From contig SKCR01026799.1 in NCBI GenBank assembly GCA_019454045.1, forward strand, positions 1-64,000: DNA of 64,000 nt. Reading direction: 5' to 3'. The notes below the pieces were generated by a model. The model did no database searches, had not been told where the DNA came from, and saw only the letters and a program-made list of their open reading frames with translations. A program made the translations under genes and the position numbers. Positions 36,964 to 48,350 of the stretch are shown here, piece after piece (position 1 is the first letter of the stretch; each line of letters opens with the position of its first letter). The DNA comes from Zanthoxylum bungeanum (Eukaryota > Streptophyta > Magnoliopsida > Sapindales > Rutaceae).

Positions 36964-37224
36964 TAACATTATTTATTTAGAATTTTGGCTTGCACTTGAT
37001 GATCAGAAGTTATTTTATGGCAATAATTACACTGCCACAAAATTTTTTTTTTTAAATTTTTTTGGTTAACTTGTATCTTTAAAGAAATAGATAGAATACG
37101 ATATTTAAGGTTCTTGAAATATTGCATGATAAGAAAGGTTGTGTTTGAACCAATGTGAAGGGACATTATTTCTTTTTTGTGCTTTTATACTTTTCATTTT
37201 TTCTTGCTAAACTAACTCAATTAC
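36964..37224. other. Spacer right of the hAT element
   Basis: AT-rich, nothing recognised. Confidence 0.5.
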
Positions 37225-37240
37225 ATTATTATTATTATTA

Positions 37241-37289
<49 letters not shown>

Positions 37290-37311
37290 TATTATTATTA
37301 TATTATTATTA

Positions 37312-37368
<57 letters not shown>
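37225..37368. repeat. (ATT)n microsatellite
   Basis: About 140 bases of TTA units with a few TATATTA interruptions. Confidence 0.95.
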
Positions 37369-37372
<4 letters not shown>

Positions 37373-37491
37373 GAACTATATTAGTTATTAGATAAAACAA
37401 ACGTGCCCTATATTAGTTATTAGATAAAACAAACATGCCCAACGGCTTTGTTTAGTATTGTAATATCGTAAGTCTCAAATAGATGTGATTT

Positions 37492-37622
37492 GGTGGTGTA
37501 GGATTTATGATCTCATTTTGAGATCCTGGTTTGAATCCAGAAAGTGCGTGTTTTGTAAGAACTTGGGATAGCCGGGGGTTCTACTTACTCTACTTCAACC
37601 CAAAATTGATGATTTGACGATG
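37492..37622 (+). mobile_element. SINE-like element, copy 2
   Basis: It shares with 9661-9826 the order of box B-like TGGTTTGAATCCAG, GTGCGTGTTTTGTAAGAACT, GGATAGCCGGGGGTTCTACT and TACTCTACTTCAACCC. Here box B is closer to consensus. It ends a few bases before the 146-bp tandem repeat. Confidence 0.6.
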
Positions 37623-37633
37623 GAGTTTCTAAT

Positions 37634-38280
37634 GAAGTCTCGGGAGACAACTACTCATTTGGTACCGAAGAGGGACCAAACCGAGTCTATATGTCGTCTG
37701 AACCAGAAGAAGGTCAATGATCTCAAACTTGACTCCATCACGAGCCAATTGGGAGGTGTTCCCGTCGACTGGACCTGATGAAGTCCCGGGATACAACTAC
37801 TCGTTTGGTACCGAAGATGGAACAAACGAGTCAACATATCGTCTGGACCAGAAGAAGGTCAATGATCTCAAATTTGACTCCATCATGAGCCAATTGGGAG
37901 GTGTTCCCATCGACTTGACCTGATGAAGTCCAGGAAGACAACTACTCGTTTGGTACCATAGAGGGACCAAACCGAGTCTACATGTCGTCAGAAGAATGTC
38001 AATGATCTCAAACTTGACTCCATCACGAGCCAATTGGGAGGTGTTCCCGTTGACTGGACCTGATGAAGTTCAGGAAGACAACCACTCGTTTGGTACCGAA
38101 GTGGGACCAAACCGAGTATACATTTCATCTGGACCAGAAGAAGGTCAATGATCTCAAACTTGACTCCATCACGAGCCAATTGGGAGGTGTTCCCGTCGAC
38201 TGGACCTGATGAAGTCTAGGAAGACAACCACTCATTTGATACCGAAGAGGGATCAAACCGAGTCGAAATGTCGTCTGGAT
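37634..38280. repeat. Tandem array of a 140-147-bp unit, four full copies plus one partial
   Basis: Units begin GAAGTC at 37634, 37780, 37924, 38064 and 38211. Each carries CTCGTTTGGTACCGAAG, ACCAAACCGAGTC, GTCGTCTGGACCAGAAGAAGG, AATGATCTCAAACTTGACTC and GAGCCAATTGGGAGGTGTTC. The third unit lacks a short piece. It sits between the extra ORF and the expected 3' LTR of the Tat-type element, where this lineage often has tandem repeats. Confidence 0.92.
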
Positions 38281-38722
38281 AGCATCTCCCTTTGAGTGAT
38301 CTTGAGAATATACTCAGTCGACATAACACCAACTAGGTTTCGACTAAATCTTGTGCTCCTCGATTTCGTAAAGCGTATTAAATGTGGCATACATATCGAG
38401 GTATTGTTTTTGGCGGGAAAACGAGACGCAAGAGTATAAAGAGCATTAAAGGGAGTTCATTCACTTCATTTGTAAAAAACCTTCTCTCGAGTCGTAAAGT
38501 TGGGGGCTCTATTCAAATTCAAGGTATTTTTCTTTCCCTTCTTCACGTTCTTCGATTCTTCAAGTTGTTCATATGATATATTCAACTTGTTCTTAGTTAG
38601 GGTTAAGATTCTGATCTGAAATTGATTTGGGGAATTTCTAGGATTGTGTTTGTGTGTGACCTAGGTTTGATCTTTCGTTATATTGGTTTTAGGTTCATTC
38701 ATTGTTTGTAGAGTGAATTGAA
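38281..38722 (+). other. Leader between tandem array and the extra ORF
   Basis: It holds TATAAAGAGCATTAAAGGG near 38434, which could be a promoter for the plus-strand ORF, and several TC-rich stretches. No coding sequence. Confidence 0.35.
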
Positions 38723-40430
38723 ATGTCGTCTAAAAATTGCTCTAGTTCCAGTGATTCATTGTTGGAGATGTAAGTAGGCTCGCCTCTACGAGTCGTCTCC
38801 CCTTTAATTATGCATGGTAGGGGAATACTAAATGAGGGTGATGAATATTTGCTGACTGTCGCGTCGATGGAAGCTTAGCTAGGTATTCCCAAAGATGTTC
38901 CTCCACTCCGAACAGTTCCAGCCGAATCGGGTGAACCCAGCACTAGTGAGCTAACAAATCTATTAACCAAAAAGCCCCCAATGTAGTTTAACCGAAAGAA
39001 CCATGAGGGAGATAAAATTAAAATAACGGTTCCCTGAGTCGGTTCAAGTGAGGTTACCCTCCTCGAGGGGACGAGTCGACTATAGGATCCCTGTGTGGAC
39101 TGGGTTCAATGAACGTCCTTTTGCTGATGGGTTTAGATTCCCAATCCCATACCTAGTATGGGAGGTACTGAATCACTATGGAATAGCCCCCTCTCAACTA
39201 ATGCGAAACACATGGAGAGTCTTGTTGTTTGTTGAAGTTTTGACCTACGAGTTAAGAATTAGGTTCGGGGTGAAAGACCTGCTCTACACATATTACATGA
39301 AGAAACATGTAGTGGAGAAAGGAAGATATCATCCGTTCCTTCGACAAAAGAGGGAACATTTGATTTCTAGGTTGACTACGAATGATAAAGAAGACTGACA
39401 AAATGCTTATTTTTTTGTAAAAGAAGAGGGTGTATTCGGGTCGTCTGGTCGTGGTAGAATATCTGAGTGTTGGGAAATTACTAGTGAGTATTTGTCTTAT
39501 ACTCTTTTCTTGTATGTAGACTCGATGAAACTCTTACATTCTTCTTCTTGTCCCTTTTGTAGGCACGAACCGTAATTGTAGCTTCGACGTGACGCCCGGG
39601 GTCGTAGTGAACACAAATTACATTTTGAGCATCCCAGCCGCTGAGAGGAATTTGAGGGTGATTTTGGTAGAAAAAAGATTAAGGTTGACTCCATTGTGGA
39701 AGGAGGTTTTCTATCCAAAAGGTACCCATTTGCCTCTGACAAAAAATATACTGACAGTCATTCTCATAACTTGGGCGTGTCGACTCCTATACGAAGAGAC
39801 TTTCTTTTTGTGGATTCTAACCCTAGAGGAAAATTTGTGCGTGGTGGAAAGAATGAGTAAATTCAGACTCCTATTAGTGGAAGAGATGCTTGAACGGAGG
39901 AAGAATAAGAAATCCAAGGGGAAGGAAATTGAAGTAATCCCCGAGTCTCAGCCCCCAAAGAAGGATACCCCAACTATACTACCCGCCGAAATTGCTCACA
40001 AGTTGTCGACTGGATCTGGTCATTCTTCAAAGAAGAGAAAACAATTGTTGGATATCGAGGAATACCCAGAGAATGTCGTTATCAAGATTCCAAGGAGCAC
40101 GACGGTTATGTCGAATCCCTCCAGTCTGTCCAGCTTCGTCGAAGGATTGCTTTTAGTGGAAGATGAATGTCGAATGCTGACATTAGGACCACTGGAGCCT
40201 GCAAAAAGAGTCGTTGCTCAAAATTATGAGGTAAGAATTTTTAGTATTTCTCTAACCTCTATATATATATATATATATATTAAAAATATTTCATACTTCG
40301 TCTTTGTTGTGTCAGACTTTGGAATATACCATATTTCAACAAAAATATGTGGAAGCCAGCCCGAGGAAAGCGAGAAATCTGAAGAAGTCGAATGCAGCTC
40401 TGTAAAAGGAGTTGGTGTAGACACTGCATT
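38723..40430 (+). pseudogene. Extra ORF of the Tat element with putative gypsy-type transposon domain
   Basis: The ATG at 38723 starts MSSKNCSSSSDSLLEM and then meets a stop. Open pieces follow: 39048-39398 with PFADGFRFPIPYLVWEVLNH and GIAPSQLMRNTWRVLLFVEV, which resembles the plant putative gypsy-type transposon domain (Transposase_28 group), then 39589-40430 with a Lys-rich segment (RRKNKKSKGKEIEV) and LSTGSGHSSKKRKQLLD. It runs opposite to the gag-pol of the surrounding element. Several stops and frameshifts make it non-functional. The biochemical role of this ORF family is not known. Confidence 0.65.
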
Positions 40431-40567
40431 TTTACATATAAGTCCCTATGATGAGTCTCGTATGGAGGCACTACCTTTTAAGTTGCGGAAGTCGCGGGAA
40501 ACGGACGTCGGAAGGGAATCGGTATTTTTGTCAGATTTTATTCGCTTGTTTAGCCTCGGGCTCGCCT

Positions 40568-42600
40568 GTTGGACTTCCGTTTTAAAAAACACCCTTAGCC
40601 CACTAAAGACACTAGGCCCACACATCACTAAGACACTAGGCCCACACATCACTAAGACACACACCAAGCCCATCTTACCCAAGCCCGATCCAAAAAATAA
40701 TTAATACATGTCACAAATAATAATTAAAATAATTAAAACACATGTCACAAATTAAATTAAATTAAATTGAATTAAATTAAATCCAATTAATTCAAAAGCA
40801 ATTAAATTGAAATCTTAATTAAATTAAATTCACAACTTAAATTAAAACCAATTAAATTAATTAAATTAAATTTAAAATCCAATTACATTAAATTTCAAAA
40901 TTAAAATTAATCATTTCCAAAATTTAAAAATCACCTACCAATTTAATATAATTCCCACCAAAAAATTAAATAATTTCTTGTATTAAATAATCAAATTAAA
41001 TATACACTTAAAATACTTGATTTCTTTCCTTGTTTAAAAATCCATGCAAACCTTAGCTTGTCACTGTAAAAAACATCACCAAATCCAACCCCTGCTCTCC
41101 TCTCAGACGGCCAAAATAAAAACAGAACCCTCTCTCATCTCATTAAAAACGCACTGCAAACCAAAGACCACTCATCAATTCCCGACATCATCCTCTATCT
41201 TTTCCCCACTCTGAGAACAATAACAGTACCATTTCATTCATGTAAGCCGAGGACAACAAACCCTAGACAACCACCAGCTCTTCCCTAGCTCTCGGCCACA
41301 AACCAGAACAAAAGAGAAAAAAAAAAAATCCTAAAACCCTATTCTCCATCTCTCGGCACCATGCATCTCTCTTCTCTCTCAAACATATAAACCTTAAGGC
41401 TTCATGGCAGCCCCTACACAGCTCTATCTCTCTCGAGCTTTTCATTATTTTTATTGGCAATTAGCATAGCCCCCTCTCTCTTGATAAGTCACCCTACACG
41501 CACCTGCTGACCAAACAAACCTAAGCCACCCTACACGTCCACTGCATCAAAAAACGCAAGAAGCCAAATTCCTCACGCCACAAACCTAAAACCTTGACCG
41601 ACAACAAACCAACACATAGCTTCTCAAACCCTTCATCCACAAGTAGCCAATCTCACTTTCAGCATCTGCCCCTTCGCCACTCACTGCTGCCTTCAACGTA
41701 ACTAACACGTCCCCACCGATTCAGCAGCCCACAACCTCATAAGCACCGACAGCAAAACAAAGACACCTAAAACGAATCCATACACACTTGTTCATTGACC
41801 ACGCACTGCCCAGATAACCCACACGTCCTCAAGCCCCTCCACAGTTCACGCAAGATCACAAAACTGCCTGCTCATTGCTCAGCCCCTTAAACTGCCGCGT
41901 ACACCCTCGAAAACTGCCCAAAACAGTCCCCGAAACAGCCCTAAACTGCCGCACAATACCCTCACAAAACAGTCCCCTTTAACCCAAAAACAGTCTCAAA
42001 AATCTGTCCCGAAACCCTTCCAAAACTGTCCAAAACTGCAGTCCAGAAATTGACCAAAAATACCATAAAAATTGTCCAGAACAGCCCCCTAAGCCTTCAA
42101 AAACACCAAAAACAGTAGCCTAAAACACCAAAAATAGTGACCAAAATACAGCAGCGAAATAGAGTCAAAACAGTAGCTTGAGCGGTGAAACAGCGAGGAA
42201 AGACGCAAACCAGCAAACCAGAGACACCGAGAGCAATCCGAGAAGTCGAGAGCAATCCAGGGAGATGTGATAATGAACTACACGATGTTTCTCCAACCCA
42301 TCATTGTTATTTCTTCCTTCGGTATGCCGAACTAATCTCCTAAAGCAAAGCTATGGGCGAACTTTTGTACCCGATTCTTTTATTTTTTTATTTGATTCTT
42401 AGATGATTTTATTTATTTAATACAATTGTTATCCTATTCTTCTCTTTATTCTTTAGATTACATTGCAATTTAATCTTTTCTTTAATTTAGTTATTGCTAA
42501 ATGTTTTTTTAAGTGAATTAGTTCCATTGTAACCATCTCTCTGAGGAATCGACACCCCAGCTATGCTGCGATAACCGCAAGCTATTTTTAGGCTTAATCA
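40568..42600 (+). repeat. 5' LTR of the Athila element
   Basis: The last 375 bases (from GAGAGCAATCCGAGAAGTCG at about 42228) match the 3' LTR part at 46500-47281, apart from a block of about 410 bases missing here near 42452. The upstream part is C- and A-rich, G-poor, and does not match the U3 part of the 3' LTR. Confidence 0.65.
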
Positions 42601-42605
42601 AAATT

Positions 42606-42623
42606 TGGCTCCGTTACCGGGGA
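42606..42623 (+). other. Primer binding site of the Athila element
   Basis: TGGCTCCGTTACCGGGGA differs at two positions from the usual Athila site TGGCGCCGTTGCCGGGGA (Asp tRNA) and lies 5 bases past the LTR end. Confidence 0.85.
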
Positions 42624-42950
42624 GACGGTTACAAGCAAAATGACCAGGTCTACTTAGTCAACAACGAAACGGTAACTTCGTTACACTTATTTTATTTTAT
42701 TTGCTTATTCCGTTTATTTTAAATTTTTTAGTTTCTATTCTTCAATTTATTTTCTGATTATTTTATTTCAATTCTAGTAAATTTTAATTTTTTGTTATTC
42801 TTTTATTTTTTTTTCTAGTATCACTTGTTTTTAATTACATGCCTAGGCGTATGGATAAATTTGGTAGATTCGTTAGAACTGAGGAATAGAATTCTGATCA
42901 GAGAGTTTATTTGACAATCTCTTTGCCACACCCTCCACATCTAGTACACA

Positions 42951-44505
42951 CACCATGAGTGAATACGAGAGACCACCTAGGAGGACTCTTGAATAGTACC
43001 TCCACCCAACTCGCACAGCTACACCTTCGTGCATCATGTTTCTTCCACATGCACCACCCCGTAGATTTTAAACCTGGGATGATACAATATCTCCGAACCT
43101 TCCATAGTTTGGAGAACGAGAATCCCTATGTGCACATTAGAGAATTTGAAGATGCAGTAATGACTTTCCATGACCGGTTTGGAACCACTGAGATAATCAG
43201 ACTTAAGTTCTTCCCCTTTTCCCTTAAGGATAAAACTAAGAGTTGGTTGTACTCTTTAAGACCTCGGTCAATAGGAGCGTGGGGCGAGATGACCCAGTCA
43301 TTCTTCGACAAATACCTCCCACACCATAAGATGGATGCCCTAAAAAAATCTCCACCTTTTCCCAGAGAGACAGTGAGACCCTTTTATCAAATGTGGGAGA
43401 GGTATAAGGAATTGTTAGATAGTTGCCCTCAACATGGATTTGAGAGTTGGCGTTTATTCAGTTATTTCTATGATGGATTGACACCTAGGGATCGCCAATT
43501 CGTTGAGACAATGTGCAATGGTGAGTTTATCTGAAATGACTCTAATGAGGTGCTCGAGTATTTAGATGACCTAACTAAGAAGTCTCATACCTGGACTGGA
43601 CCAAATTCCATGGATAGCACTGATGGGACACACCCTACCCCTCCTATTAGAAGCGTACACCAATTGAGAGAAGATGATAGTCTTAAGGTAAAAGTTGAAC
43701 TATTAACTAGACATGTGAGAGCATTACTAGCCAAAGATAGCAAGTCTATGCAAACAGTAGCCCACCTAGAACCTTAAGAGGTATGTGTTGTGTGTGGCAG
43801 GACCGACCATTTGACACAAGTGTTCCCTACAACTAGAGAAACATATGAGGACTAATGCAATGCATTGGTTGGAGGAATCATCCCAACTTTAGTTGGAAAC
43901 AAGAGTCTCATCAGCCGAGACAGACATCCCAACCTAGAGGTTATAGTACTCCCCAATATTCCACACATGTCGTCCCTAGGAACTCCTTAGAGGATACTAT
44001 ACAAGCATTCGTGGAAGCTCAGAAAGTGAAAATGAAGGCCCATAAAGCATTTGTGGAGAGCCAAAGTAAAACCAATCAGAGGTTTGAGTCATTGATAGCT
44101 CAGATAGCGGAAGATAATAAGAAGATAAAAAGCCAAATCTCTAAGTTGAATAATGTTCTGAGTGTGAATGAACAATGAAAATTCCCTTCCCAAGATCAAC
44201 CTAATCCTTAGGGGCAACACATGGCACATGCTAATCATGGAGGAGCAAATGTAAAGGGTGTCAATGCCATAACTACTGGGAGTGGTAAAGAGATAGGAGA
44301 ACATGACACCTCTAACATTGCAGGTGCAACCAAGGATAATAGTGTAGATACTCCTCAGGCAGATATAGAGCCACATTTCTCAGTTAGAATACCCTTTCCT
44401 CAAACCCTTAGGCCCACCACCAGAGCTGCAGACCCAAACGGTGAGATCTTAGAACACCTTAGGCAAGTAAATAACAGCATGCCCTTGTTACATGTAATCA
44501 AATAG
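42951..44505 (+). pseudogene. Athila gag, broken
   Basis: Recognisable Athila gag segments are GMIQYLRTFHSLENENPYVH, IIRLKFFPFSLKDKTKSWLY, LRPRSIGAWGEMTQSFFDKY and PQHGFESWRLFSYFYDGLTP, then FVETMCNGEFI. A stop follows at 43532, and the reading continues in other frames through EVLEYLDDLTKKSHTW, a zinc-knuckle-like CVVCGRTDHL region and Lys/Gln-rich stretches. An early ATG (42956) opens MSEYERPPRRTLE, then a stop, so at least four breaks exist. Confidence 0.85.
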
Positions 44506-44601
44506 GTTCCCGCATACGCTAAGGTTTTAAAGGATCTATGCACCATGAAGAGGAAGCATCATGTGAAGAAAACTGTATTCCTGACAGAATAAGCCAATAC
44601 A

Positions 44602-45231
44602 GTGATTGAACAAAAGTCCCTACCAAAATATAAAGACCCGGGGTGTCCCACTATCATTTGCCACATTGGTACATGTGAGTTTGGTCAGACATTACTAGAC
44701 TTAGGCGCGAGTGTGAATCTCATGCCATATTCCATATATACGTACTTGGGTCTTGGAGAAATCAAGCCTACATCAGTAGTCTTGCAGTTAGCGGATCGTT
44801 TTGTTAGAACCCCACGAGGGGTAGTCGAGGACGTCTTACTCCAAATCGACAAATTCTACTATCCTATTGACTTTCTAATCTTGGACACTCAGTCTATAGT
44901 TAAAACCGAATCCAAAATTCCTATTATCCTAGGTAGACCTTTCCTCGCTACAGCAAATGCTCTTATCAACTGTAGGAATGATCTCATGGAATTGTCATTC
45001 GGAAACATGACGCTGGAAGTAAACATTTTTCACGTCAGGAAACAGCCACAAGATAACGATGAATGTCATCAGACATTCCTGATAGACACATTTGTGCCTG
45101 AAATGGCCTCCATTCCACATGATTCTGACTCTCCTAATCATCTTCTTCCAAATTCAAACATCTTAGACACTCTTGAATCAACCAACCCTCCGAACATCGC
45201 TACCGGCTACTCTGTTTGGAAAAAAACATAG
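44602..45231 (+). pseudogene. Athila aspartic protease segment
   Basis: The frame is open over 209 codons. It has LDLGASVNLMPYSIYTYLGL, the retropepsin DxGA site, followed by LQLADRFVRTPRGVVEDVLL and PIILGRPFLATANALINC. It is joined upstream to gag only through stops. Confidence 0.88.
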
Positions 45232-45309
45232 AATAAAAGTATGGCAGCCACAATTTGAGGCTATGCTAGAGAAAATGGAGAAACCAAAACCTCCTTCGGT
45301 CGAAACACC

Positions 45310-45929
45310 AAAAGTTTAACTAAAGCCATTACCAGAAAGACTTCAATATGCGTTTATTAGATCAAAAGATATTTTTCCTGTTATCATTTCTTCGGAGCTT
45401 AGTGCGTCACAAAGTAAGAGATTACATGAGATGTTAAGTGAGCATAAATCTGCATTTGCCTGGACCATATGAGACATTAAAGGTATTAGCCCCTTGCTTT
45501 GTTCCCACAGAATTTACATAGAAGATGGAGCTATTCCTCGTAGAGACCCTCAACGTAGACTTAACCCCATTATGAAAGAAGTGGTGAGAAATGAAGTGAT
45601 AAAGTTATTAGATGCAGGTATTATATACCCAATCGCTGATAGTAAATGGGTTAGTCCTACACAGGTTGTCCCTAAAAGTCGGGAGTTATTGTAGTGAAGA
45701 ATGAGGCAGGAGAACTGGTTCCTACCAAGGTAGTCACATATTGGCATATGTGCATCGATTACCGAAAGTTAAATGCTGCTACCCAAAAAGATCACTTCCC
45801 ACTTCCCTTTATCGACCAGATTCTTGAGCGGGTAGCTGGTCACCCATTTTACTGTTTACTAGATGGGTATTCTGGATATTACCAAATTGATATCTCCTTG
45901 GAATATCATGAGAAAACCACATTCACCTG
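45310..45929 (+). pseudogene. Athila reverse transcriptase, N-terminal third only
   Basis: LPERLQYAFIRSKDIFPVII, SEHKSAFAWTI, DPQRRLNPIMKEVVRNEVIK, CIDYRKLNAATQKDHFPLPF and LDGYSGYYQIDISLEYHEKT, then TFTC. The next codons leave the family abruptly: the expected PFGTFAYRRMPFGL is absent, and LTR-like sequence begins. The active-site YxDD block is lost. Stops occur near 45470 and 45692. Confidence 0.88.
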
Positions 45930-45931
45930 CC

Positions 45932-47281
45932 TGTGTTGTCAAAACAGACGTGGACAAATTAGAGCATTGCCACGTGAAGAAACAACACAAAATAAAGAAG
46001 AAAATAAAGCATGTGACCAGGAGAGAGAAAGGCAAATTGTGACCATGTGAGAAAGAAACCAAAATTCAGCCACCAATGTTGACCAAGTCAAAGAGAAAAG
46101 AAAGACCAAATTAAAAGAAATTTACGTGGGCCCACCTTTCATTTCTATTTTTGTTACAAAAAGTTGGCGTGAAAGGCAAAAGAAAGAGAGAGTGACGTGG
46201 GATAAGAGAGAGAGAGAAGTGAATGAAAAAGAAAAAAAACAAGAAGCAGCGTGACCAAGGGAAGAGAGAGAGAACCCAGCCGCAACTTTTGACCACACAA
46301 GAAAAAGAGTGCAATTGTTGAATAATAAAAGCATGCACATGTGGCACTATTGAATTAGGTTTCATATTCAATTGTTATTTAAAGACACAAAGAAGTCTCA
46401 CAAAAGGGGGCGCATGTATTGAAACAAAGAAGAAAAGCCTACGCACTAATAGATGAGAAAGAAGCCGAGAGCAGTTTGGCCGAAAGTCAACAACAAGAAA
46501 GAGATATCGAGAACAATCCGAGAAGTCGAGAGCAATCCATGGAGCAGTAATAATGAACTACACGATGTTTCTCCAACCCATCACTGTTATTTCTTCATTC
46601 GACATGCCGAAATAATCTCCTAAAGCAAAGCTAAGGGCGAACTCTTGTACCCGATTCTTTTATTTTTGTTATTTGATTCTTGGATGATTTTATTTATTTA
46701 ATACATTTGTTATCTTATTCTTCTCTTTATTCTTTGATTATTTTAATCTGGAAACTATATTTTATTAATTTACATATAGATTCAGTCACGCTTTTTCTAT
46801 GTGTTGTTGGTGAAGATAGTTGTGATCGGTTAAGGTTGTTTTACGAGTTAATCTTCTTCTGCTATATTGCCCGAGGGTTATATTATCGTCGTTAGATAGG
46901 TTGTAACGGTAACCTTGTGAGTTGTGAACGTAGAGAAGATAAAATAACAATTACCTTAGAACTTTAACTAGTGTAGAATTGAATATCCTCTAATTGTGGG
47001 TTTAGGACGTGAAATTCTCAATTGCGTAATAAAAAAAATCAATAACGGAATATAAGTAATTGGTACAAGTGGGGATCCTGACGCTTTGCTATTTTTCTCT
47101 ATTGATAAAATCTTTCAAGTTTTCGTAATCTTTAGTTTACATTACAATTTAATCTTTTCTTTAATTTAGTTATTGCTAAATGTTTTTGTTTAAGTGAATT
47201 AGTTCCGTTGTAACCATCTCTCTGAGAAATCAACACCCTAGCTATACTGCGATAACCGCAAGCTATTTTTGGGAGTAATCA
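45932..47281 (+). repeat. 3' LTR of the Athila element
   Basis: It opens around TGTGTTGTCAAAACAG and ends CA at 47281, directly before the interrupted Tat integrase. From about 46500 it matches the 5' LTR tail. Confidence 0.7.
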
Positions 47282-48287
47282 GAAGTGTTTGGACATCTTT
47301 TGCCGGTAGGCTGTAAGCCGTATGAATGCATTCTCTCTGAGCTCGGCAATAGTGTCGAGTGCATTGGACATGAGTTGAATATTTTTATCCTCATCAATCC
47401 ATTGGTATCGTGGAGACGACATACCATAGTCGATTGGAATGACTACCTCGGTGCCGAAGGTCAAGGAAAATGGTGTTTCCTCTGTGGATGATCTTACAGT
47501 TGTTCGATACGACCATAAGACTCCTGAGAGTTCATCAACCCAGGCCCCTTTTACTTTTTCAGCCACTTCTTTAAAGTATTCATGATGGTCTTATTGGAAG
47601 ATTCAGCTTGTCCGTTGGTTAGGGGTAGCGTGGGGTAGAGAAGCTAAGCTTGATTCCCTAATTCTTACAGAAGTCTGGGAAACGGTGACTGATGAATTGA
47701 GACCCGTTATCGGTAACAATCTCTATGGGTAGATCGAAATGACATATGATGTTCTTTCAGACAAAGATTTGCACCTCATTATCCCTTATCCTCACGTAGG
47801 CCTCTGATTCGATCCATTTCGAGTAATAATCTATTAATGCCAGCATGTAGACTCGTTGTCCCGAGGCGACGGGTAGTTTCCTAACAATGTCCATTCCCCA
47901 TTTCATGAATGGCCAATGGACTAAAGAAGGATTGAGTTTCTCATGTGGAAGATAGGAGACGGGGGCGAATCTTTGGCACTTCTCGCATCTCATAGTGTAA
48001 TCGGCTACATCGGCTTGCATCGTTGGCCAATAGTACCCAGCTGTTTGGGCTCAACATGCTAGACTTCTCCCCCCAGAATGGTTTCCACAATCTCATTTGT
48101 GTAGCTCGACTAAGACATACTGCGCTTCTTCGGGAGTTAAGCATTTGAGGTAGGGTCCGGAAAGTGATCTCCTCAGCAGTTGGTTGTCATACAGAGTGAA
48201 CCGTTCAGCTTGTCGTTGGATATTCCGGACGGCTATCTTGTCTGCTGGTAATTCTCTTCCCTCCATGTATTTAACCAAATAGGACAT
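47282..48287 (-). pseudogene. Tat-type Gypsy integrase, interrupted
   Basis: Minus-strand pieces: MRCEKCQRFAP (zinc-binding region), WPFMKWGMDIVRKLP (first catalytic Asp region), [30 protein letters not shown] (second Asp), LWSYRTTVRSSTEETPFSLT and FGTEVVIPI. Stops lie near 47757 and 47670. The frame is cut at MSKHF, where the Athila element entered. Confidence 0.88.
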
Positions 48288-48350
48288 CTAGGAGTTGATT
48301 TGTTTGATGTAGGTGAATGTTCCTTCTTCTGTTTTAAGAATGGCTGGCCA

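Larger units (their letters stand above)
40568..47281 (+). mobile_element. Ty3/Gypsy retrotransposon, Athila type, internally deleted
   Basis: The plus-strand order is a 5' LTR ending at 42600, a primer site at 42606-42623, gag, protease, the first part of reverse transcriptase and then directly a 3' LTR ending at 47281. Both LTRs end with GATAACCGCAAGCTATTTTT and TAATCA. RNase H and integrase are gone. It lies inside the Tat element just after the integrase segment MSKHF (minus strand). The left edge near 40568 is a guess from TGTTGG and the change in composition. Confidence 0.8.

Noticed and set aside
36557..36980. ORFs made of IRSDPIRIGS-type repeats
   Set aside because: They are products of the GGATCG subterminal array of the hAT element.
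37155..37391. 78-codon ORF rich in Ile and Leu
   Set aside because: It comes from the (ATT)n repeat.
37634..38280. CRISPR-like array
   Set aside because: The units are contiguous 140-147-bp tandem repeats with no unique spacers, in a plant retrotransposon.
40784..41000. AATTAAATT-rich stretch considered as a replication origin or matrix attachment region
   Set aside because: AT-richness alone is no evidence; it lies in the Athila LTR region.
41263..41460. 65-codon minus-strand ORF
   Set aside because: It is in the G-poor LTR region, where lack of stops on the complement is a composition effect.
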